Positions 57,113 through 64,000 of a stretch of DNA of 64,000 nucleotides are shown here, piece after piece. Below the pieces are notes generated by a model, which worked only from the letters and a program-made list of their open reading frames with translations, ran no database searches and was not told the origin of the DNA. The position numbers and the translations under genes are program-made. The stretch is taken from positions 5,191,001 to 5,255,000 of the forward strand of contig NZ_JAKWJU010000002.1 of the NCBI RefSeq assembly GCF_022524345.1, in the 5' to 3' direction. Position 1 is the first letter of the stretch. Each line of letters opens with the position of its first letter. The stretch comes from Streptomyces marispadix. GTDB taxonomy: Bacteria; Actinomycetota; Actinomycetes; Streptomycetales; Streptomycetaceae.

Positions 57113-57116
<4 letters not shown>
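54873..57116 (+). CDS. pnp: Polynucleotide phosphorylase (guanosine pentaphosphate synthetase I)
   Basis: PNPase is the trimeric 3'-5' phosphorolytic exoribonuclease; the Streptomyces enzyme also adds RNA tails and makes (p)ppGpp-type nucleotides. The GTG at 54873 gives [15 protein letters not shown], the family start (747 aa). Two RNase PH domains are seen: the first with [21 protein letters not shown] in its signature (shown as [20 protein letters not shown]), the second with [20 protein letters not shown] and [13 protein letters not shown]. The KH domain has [15 protein letters not shown] and the S1 domain [18 protein letters not shown]. The M16 protease start overlaps the stop. Confidence 0.97.
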
Positions 57117-59367
<2,251 letters not shown>

Positions 59368-59371
59368 CGGA

Positions 59372-59863
59372 ATGCGCGCGAAGATCACGTACTTCACGCT
59401 CGCCGCGGTGCTGCTCGCCTACTTCGCGCTGGCGGGCAGCCGCGGAGTCCTGCTGATCGCGCAGGGGACACCGGTCACCGTCGTCTTCGGTCTCGCCGTC
59501 CTGGTACTGCCGCTGATCGGCCTCTGGTTCCTGTGGCGCACCACCCGCTTCGCCCGCGACGCCGAACGGCTGTCCCGTGAGCTGGAGGCCGAGGGCGGAC
59601 TTCCCGTCGACGAGCTGCGCCGCACGCCGTCGGGACGGGTCGACCGGGACTCCGCCGACGAGGTCTTCGCACGCAGAAAGGCGGAAGCGGAGGCCGCCCC
59701 CGACGACTGGCGCAACTGGTTCCGGCTCGCCGTCGCCTACCGGGACGCCCGCGACACCCCGCGGGCCCGCAAGGCGATGCAGCACGCCATCTCCCTGCAC
59801 GAGAGCAGCGGGCACGGCAGCAGTACGCGGGCAGCCGGCCGGCGGACCGCGGGTTCCGGCTAG
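59372..59863 (+). CDS. Small membrane protein with TPR-like tail
   Basis: A 163-aa protein; ATG 4 bases after dapB, so co-transcribed. Two N-terminal helices (TYFTLAAVLLAYFALAGSRGV and VTVVFGLAVLVLPLIGLWFLW) are followed by a cytoplasmic part: RDAERLSRELEAEGGLPVDE, then WRNWFRLAVAYRDARDTP and ARKAMQHAISLHES, which looks like one TPR hairpin. Homologues occur after dapB in other Streptomyces. Function unknown. It overlaps the convergent PH-like gene by 4 bases. Confidence 0.8.
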   Translation: MRAKITYFTLAAVLLAYFALAGSRGVLLIAQGTPVTVVFGLAVLVLPLIGLWFLWRTTRFARDAERLSRELEAEGGLPVDELRRTPSGRVDRDSADEVFARRKAEAEAAPDDWRNWFRLAVAYRDARDTPRARKAMQHAISLHESSGHGSSTRAAGRRTAGSG

Positions 59864-60543
59864 CGGGCCGGGGCCCCTCGCGCGCCCGACCACGACTGCG
59901 TCCCCGACCACGACTGCGTTGACTGCGCTCCCGACCACGACTCTGCCGCCCACGCCTCTATGACGTCGGCGGCCCGGTCGAATGCCTCCGGCCGCGCGAG
60001 GAAGTCCGCGTTGTGATCGGTCAGCAGCGTGCGCAGCGGCTCTCCGCTGCCCGCCCGTACGACGTCCAGCGCCTGCCCCTGCACGGTGCGCGGAAGCCCC
60101 AGCCAGCGCACCGGCTGCTGCACCGTACGGACGGCGGCCACGTCGGACCAGCGCAGCGTCACCGTGTTCAGCAGGCCCACCCGCCGCAGCCCGTACGCCG
60201 AGACCCACACGCCGACGCGCAGCAGCCGCAACGCAAGCGCGATCACCACAAGACCGGCGCCTACGCACACGAGCGCGCCCGGCACCGCCCCCGCGAGGGC
60301 GATGATCAGCGCGGAGAACAGCAGATACGAGGCGAGCAGCAGCAGCACCGCGGCGCCGCCGACCCTCCAGGGTCCGGGACGGTACGGGCGGCGCCAGTGC
60401 TCACGGGCGTCGTGCGGCAGCAGGCTGATCTCTGCGGGGTCGGCCGCGCCGGTCTGTCCTGCGGCCGTCATGAAGGGCAGGGGCACTGGTGGTCCTCGCT
60501 CGGAAAGGTCTCGATCGGGTGGATCGTTGATGCGCGAGGACAC
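59860..60543 (-). CDS. Two-helix membrane protein with PH-like domain
   Basis: A 227-aa protein. Two membrane helices (VGGAAVLLLLASYLLFSALIIAL and VPGALVCVGAGLVVIALALRLL) lead into a bacterial PH-like (bPH) domain: GVWVSAYGLRRVGLLNTVTL, RWSDVAAVRTVQQPVRWLG and LRTLLTDHN. The C-terminal 30 residues hold SWSG repeats. The start is uncertain; the ATG at 60543 is the longest, and the Met in PLPFMTAAGQ is an alternative. Function unknown. Confidence 0.75.
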   Translation of the reverse strand: MSSRINDPPDRDLSERGPPVPLPFMTAAGQTGAADPAEISLLPHDAREHWRRPYRPGPWRVGGAAVLLLLASYLLFSALIIALAGAVPGALVCVGAGLVVIALALRLLRVGVWVSAYGLRRVGLLNTVTLRWSDVAAVRTVQQPVRWLGLPRTVQGQALDVVRAGSGEPLRTLLTDHNADFLARPEAFDRAADVIEAWAAESWSGAQSTQSWSGTQSWSGARGAPAR

Positions 60544-60711
60544 TAGCGAGGTGTACGGGACGCGGCCAGCGCCGCTGGTCGGCGGCGCGGCGACCGCCGG
60601 ACACGGGCGTGAGTACGACCCGTGAGGACGGCGGTTCGAAGACGCCGACGACAGCGGTTGTGCATGCGGTCGCCGACGCCTGCCGACGGGCCGAGGGGCC
60701 GACGGCGAACG

Positions 60712-60948
60712 TCAGCGACTCTCCGCCGCGGTCGGCCCGTGATGCTCCGACTGCCGGTCGGGATCGAGGGCGGGAACGCCCAGAATCAGCGAACCGACCA
60801 GCCCCGCCACCACGGTCAGGCCGAACAGCGCACTGCCCGCCTTCTCGGCGACGCTGCGCTGAGCACGGGGCGGCGGTGCGACATTGCTGCGGAACCGGTC
60901 GGCGTCGGCGATGAACGCGAACGGTACTGACTCTCCGCGGCGGGGCAT
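60712..60948 (-). CDS. Small single-helix membrane protein
   Basis: A 78-aa protein from the ATG at 60948 (MPRRGESVPFAFIADADRFRS), with AGGAG upstream; a TTG at 61044 would add 32 residues (MTYVLFNPALLSRHGRSTYE), which also look conserved, so the start is open. A single membrane helix (ALFGLTVVAGLVGSLILGV) precedes an acidic tail. It lies divergent from thyX. Function unknown. Confidence 0.6.
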   Translation of the reverse strand: MPRRGESVPFAFIADADRFRSNVAPPPRAQRSVAEKAGSALFGLTVVAGLVGSLILGVPALDPDRQSEHHGPTAAESR

Positions 60949-61184
60949 GGGCAGGGGACTCCTGTCGAGATCGTTCTGGAGGGTTTCGTAGGTGGAACGT
61001 CCGTGACGGCTCAGAAGTGCCGGGTTGAAGAGGACGTACGTCAAAAAATACCAAGCGCCCGGGTGCCTTCATGCACCGACCCCCCTTATCAGGACAGACG
61101 GCCCGTTTTGTCCGGACGTAAGGTGCGAACCGGTCGCGCACCCGGCTCGGCAGACGGGGCAACAGCACTGTCAGTGGCTCGACT

Positions 61185-61190
61185 TAGGCT
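61185..61190 (+). promoter_or_regulatory. Possible -10 box (TAGGCT) of thyX
   Basis: TAGGCT 40 bases before the thyX start; no clear -35. Confidence 0.4.
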
Positions 61191-61230
61191 GGGCGCGCCC
61201 GGCAGCCGTACGACCCCGGAAGGACCCTCC

Positions 61231-61971
61231 GTGACCGACACCGAAGACCAGACCGCCGCGCCCAGCTTCCGCGGCGGCATGACCGTCGAGCTGGTCAAGC
61301 ACAGCGCTGCCGACACCGACGTGCTGTGGGCGGCCCGGGTATCCACGGGAGGCGAGAAGTCCCTGAAGGAGCTGCACAAGGACCCGGCGCGCTCCAAGGG
61401 ACTGATCAACTATCTGATGCGCGACCGCCATGGAAGCCCCTTCGAGCACAACTCGATGACCTTCTTCATCAGCGCCCCGCTGTTCGTCTTCCGCGAGTTC
61501 CACCGCCACCGGGTCGGCTGGTCGTACAACGAGGAGTCCGGTCGCTACCGCGAGCTCCAGCCCGTCTTCTACACCCCGGACGCCGCGCGCAAGCTCGTCC
61601 AGCGCGGCCGCCCCGGCAAGTACGAGTTCGTGGAGGGCACCCCCGAGCAGCACGAGCTGACGGTCTCCGCCATGGAGGAGACATACCGGCAGGCGTACGA
61701 GACCTACCGGCGTCTGCTCGCCGAGGGCGTCGCCCGCGAGGTCGCCCGCGCCGTCCTCCCTGTCGGCCTGTACTCCTCGATGTACGCGACGTGCAACGCC
61801 CGCTCGCTGATGCACTTCCTCGGCCTCCGTACGAAGCACGAGCAGGCGAAGGTGCCGTCGTTCCCGCAGAGGGAGATCGAGATGGTGGGCGAGTTGATGG
61901 AGGAGCAGTGGTCGAAGCTGATGCCGCTCACCCATGAGGCGTTCAATGCCAACGGCCGCGTCGCCCCATAG
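61231..61971 (+). CDS. thyX: FAD-dependent thymidylate synthase
   Basis: ThyX methylates dUMP to dTMP with methylene-tetrahydrofolate, FAD and NADPH (246 aa). The GTG at 61231 has GGAAGGA upstream. The signature is FREFHRHRVGWSYNEESGRY, where R-H-R is followed by the catalytic-site Ser after eight residues (seven in many species). RYRELQPVFY, EVARAVLPVGLYSSMYAT and ARSLMHFLGLRT are also conserved. It stands alone between dapB and dapA. Confidence 0.97.
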   Translation: MTDTEDQTAAPSFRGGMTVELVKHSAADTDVLWAARVSTGGEKSLKELHKDPARSKGLINYLMRDRHGSPFEHNSMTFFISAPLFVFREFHRHRVGWSYNEESGRYRELQPVFYTPDAARKLVQRGRPGKYEFVEGTPEQHELTVSAMEETYRQAYETYRRLLAEGVAREVARAVLPVGLYSSMYATCNARSLMHFLGLRTKHEQAKVPSFPQREIEMVGELMEEQWSKLMPLTHEAFNANGRVAP

Positions 61972-62340
61972 CATCACGGATGCCCGGATTGCGGGCTTTC
62001 GCGCAGTACGTCTACGCTGAAATCACGGCTCGGCACTGCTTGAACCCCCGAGCAGGCAGTGCCGGGTCGCCCTTCCCGGACACGGACTTCCGGCTTCCGC
62101 CGACGTACGGAGACGGCCGCGAAGCCCCGGCAGAAGCCCGGCAGAAATCCGGCACAAGTCCGGCCGAGTACCGGCTTCGGTCCCGGCGGGGAAGCGCCGG
62201 GACACCCGCCGTACACCGGCCGGTCCCCGCGCCGTACGTCGCCTCGCACGGTCTCTCACCGCCCCTTACGACCCGGTCCACGACCGTGACCATGGCCCCG
62301 AGGGGGCACTACCGCCCGTGCTGCGAGTAGCGTGGACCCC
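61972..62340. other. Intergenic region thyX to dapA
   Basis: The 369 bases contain no supported gene. Imperfect CCGGCAGAA-type direct repeats occur at about 62127-62165. TAGCGT (62328-62333) immediately precedes dapA. A 116-codon frame here lacks a ribosome site and family features. Confidence 0.5.
62328..62340 (+). promoter_or_regulatory. Possible -10 box of a leaderless dapA transcript
   Basis: TAGCGT (62328-62333) lies seven bases before the ATG at 62341 and no Shine-Dalgarno is seen, as expected for a leaderless mRNA. Confidence 0.4.
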
Positions 62341-63240
62341 ATGGCTCCGACCTCCACACCGCACACGCCCTTCGGGCGGGTTCTGACAGCGATGGTCTCG
62401 CCGTTCACCGCGGACGGCGCTCTCGACCTCGACGGTGCGCAGCAGCTCGCCGTCCATCTGGTGGACGCCGGCAACGACGGCCTGGTCGTCAACGGCACCA
62501 CTGGCGAGTCCCCGACGACCAGTGATGTCGAGAAAGCCCAGCTTGTGCGGGCAGTGGTCGAAGCAGTGGGAGACCGCGCCCATGTCGTCGCCGGAGCCGG
62601 TACGAACGACACCGCGCACAGCCTCGAACTCGCCCGCGACGCCGCCAAGGCAGGCGCTCACGGGCTCCTCGCGGTGACCCCGTACTACAGCAAGCCGCCG
62701 CAGGAAGGGCTCTACCGGCACTTCACCGCGATCGCCGACGCCACCGAACTGCCGGTGATGCTCTACGACATCCCCGGCCGCTCCGGCGTCCCCATCAACA
62801 CCGAGACGATCGTCCGGCTCGCCGAACACCCGCGCATCGTCGCGAACAAGGACGCCAAGGGCGACCTGGGCCGCGCGAGCTGGGCCATCGCCACCAGCGG
62901 ACTCGCCTGGTACAGCGGCGACGACATGCTCAACCTGCCGCTGCTCTCCGTCGGCGCGGTCGGCTACGTATCGGTCGTCGGCCACCTCGTCACTCCCGAG
63001 CTGCGCTCCATGCTGGAAGCCCACCTCAGCGGCGACGTGACGAAGGCCACCGAGATCCATCAGAAGCTTCTGCCGGTCTTCACGGGCATGTTCCGTACGC
63101 AGGGCGTCATCACGACCAAGGCGGCCCTCACGCTGCGCGGCCTGCCGGGCGGGCCGCTCCGTATGCCGCTCGTCGAGCTCTCCCCGGAGGAGACCCAGCA
63201 GCTACGGCACGACCTCGCGCACGGCGGCGTGGAGATCTGA
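62341..63240 (+). CDS. dapA: 4-hydroxy-tetrahydrodipicolinate synthase
   Basis: DapA condenses pyruvate with aspartate semialdehyde, the first step of lysine/diaminopimelate synthesis (299 aa TIM barrel). The ATG at 62341 (MAPTSTPHTPFGRVL) matches homologues; GTG at 62332 is the alternative. Motifs: VNGTTGESPTTSD, AVTPYYSKPPQEGLYRHF, YDIPGRSGVPIN (Tyr general acid) and VANKDAKGDL with the Schiff-base Lys. Ends normally at 63240. Confidence 0.97.
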   Translation: MAPTSTPHTPFGRVLTAMVSPFTADGALDLDGAQQLAVHLVDAGNDGLVVNGTTGESPTTSDVEKAQLVRAVVEAVGDRAHVVAGAGTNDTAHSLELARDAAKAGAHGLLAVTPYYSKPPQEGLYRHFTAIADATELPVMLYDIPGRSGVPINTETIVRLAEHPRIVANKDAKGDLGRASWAIATSGLAWYSGDDMLNLPLLSVGAVGYVSVVGHLVTPELRSMLEAHLSGDVTKATEIHQKLLPVFTGMFRTQGVITTKAALTLRGLPGGPLRMPLVELSPEETQQLRHDLAHGGVEI

Positions 63241-63329
63241 CCGGCGACGCCACAACCGCATAGGGCAAGACCAGAGAACGCAGACAGTCAGTACGAGCGA
63301 AGAAGCACAGAACCCATTCCCGAATATCG

Positions 63330-63412
63330 CGCGCGCCACGTGTCCCACGGGGTCCCCCATGCCGGAGGCCAGTGGGGTCCCCCTGCCGGAGGCAAGGGGA
63401 GCGTGGCGCGCG
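63330..63412 (+). promoter_or_regulatory. Structured leader before RNase J: nested inverted and direct repeats
   Basis: An outer 11-bp inverted repeat (63330-63340, 63402-63412) encloses two direct repeats of GGGGTCCCCC plus GCCGGAGGC (63349-63370 and 63374-63394). Each repeat can fold as a CCCC-GCC-GGA-GGC-GGGG hairpin. It may terminate dapA or regulate RNase J, 19 bases before the start codon. Confidence 0.55.
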
Positions 63413-63430
63413 TTTGGTGAGGAGAGTCTT

Positions 63431-64000
63431 TTGAGTCATCCGCATCCCGAACTCGGCTCGCCGCCGAAGCTGGCCGAAGGCGGCCTGCGCGTAACACCGC
63501 TCGGCGGCCTCGGCGAGATCGGCCGCAACATGACGGTCATCGAATACGGCGGCCGGCTGCTGATCATCGACTGCGGTGTGCTGTTCCCCGAGGAGGAACA
63601 GCCCGGAGTCGACCTGATCCTCCCGGACTTCAGCTCCCTGAGGGACCGGCTCGACGACATCGACGGCATCGTCCTTACGCACGGGCACGAGGACCACATC
63701 GGGGGCGTACCGTTCCTGCTGCGTGAGAAGGCCGACATCCCGCTCATCGGCTCCAAGCTGACCCTCGCGCTGATCGAGGCGAAGCTCCAGGAACACCGCA
63801 TCCGTCCGTACACGCTGGAGGTCCAGGAGGGCCACCGCGAACGCATCGGGCCCTTCGACTGCGAATTCGTCTCGGTCAACCACTCCATTCCCGACGCGCT
63901 GGCCGTGGCCATCCGCACGTCCGCCGGAATGGTCGTGCACACCGGCGACTTCAAGATGGACCAGCTCCCGCTGGACGGGCGCCTCACGGACCTGCGTGCC
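63431..64000 (+). CDS. rnj: Ribonuclease J, 3' end outside window
   Basis: RNase J is a metallo-beta-lactamase/beta-CASP 5'-3' exo- and endoribonuclease. The first 190 codons are present. The TTG at 63431 has GAGGAG upstream and gives MSHPHPELGSPPKL. The core VTPLGGLGEIGRNMTVIEYG is followed by the metal motif LTHGHEDHIGG (H-x-H-x-D-H), then SVNHSIPDALAVAI and HTGDFKMD, which carry further metal ligands. The beta-CASP part lies beyond the window. Confidence 0.96.
   Translation, partial: MSHPHPELGSPPKLAEGGLRVTPLGGLGEIGRNMTVIEYGGRLLIIDCGVLFPEEEQPGVDLILPDFSSLRDRLDDIDGIVLTHGHEDHIGGVPFLLREKADIPLIGSKLTLALIEAKLQEHRIRPYTLEVQEGHRERIGPFDCEFVSVNHSIPDALAVAIRTSAGMVVHTGDFKMDQLPLDGRLTDLRA

Noticed and set aside
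61980..62330. A 116-codon gene between thyX and dapA
   Set aside because: No ribosome site, Arg/Pro/Ser-rich shadow-like composition, several equally long frames on both strands, and it overlaps the likely dapA promoter.

Overview
This is about 64 kb of very GC-rich actinobacterial chromosome, almost certainly from a Streptomyces or close relative. The reasons are the third-position G/C bias, frequent GTG and TTG starts, a bldB-like gene, and a core gene order that matches Streptomyces chromosomes as I know them (dxr, site-2 protease, ispG, proS, rimP-nusA-infB-rbfA-truB, ribF, rpsO-pnp, dapB, thyX, dapA, RNase J).

Region 1 (1-10.2 kb): the end of dxr and a site-2 protease overlap by 4 bases, and ispG follows, so two MEP isoprenoid enzymes flank an intramembrane protease. 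Then come two GNAT acetyltransferases and proS. On the minus strand lie a degenerate APH-fold protein and an overlapping pair, a ferritin-like protein and a predicted lipoprotein. Region 2 (10.4-17.5 kb): the translation/transcription operon rimP-nusA-ylxR-infB-DUF503-rbfA-truB. Region 3 (17.5-27.3 kb): an accessory block between truB and ribF. It opens with an unusual strictly 7-bp-periodic repeat array that converges on a 16-bp palindrome. A four-gene set follows that looks like four-carbon acid sugar (D-threonate type) catabolism: DUF1537 kinase, PdxA2-type dehydrogenase, MFS permease and DeoR regulator. The block ends with a 1341-residue protein combining a trypsin-like domain (Ser replaced by Thr), a P-loop NTPase and a repetitive C-terminal part. 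ribF follows.

Region 4 (28.5-53.9 kb): a Streptomyces-type ESX/type VII secretion locus between ribF and rpsO. It encodes an EspI-like MinD/ParA ATPase with Pro/Gln repeats, a conserved companion protein, EccE, EccB, two WXG100 proteins, two mycosin proteases, several WXG/coiled-coil substrate-like proteins, small membrane proteins, BldB, the triple-ATPase EccC and EccD. Two genes here are out of frame as sequenced: eccD (one base missing at a G5 run) and a WXG-type gene (10-bp tandem duplication that fuses it in frame with its neighbour).

Region 5 (54-64 kb): rpsO-pnp, an M16 zinc protease, dapB, small membrane/PH-like proteins, thyX, dapA and the start of RNase J. The RNase J leader is strongly structured. 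PNPase and RNase J (RNA decay) and DapB and DapA (lysine/diaminopimelate synthesis) are thus interleaved. No rRNA, tRNA, CRISPR array or insertion sequence was recognised.
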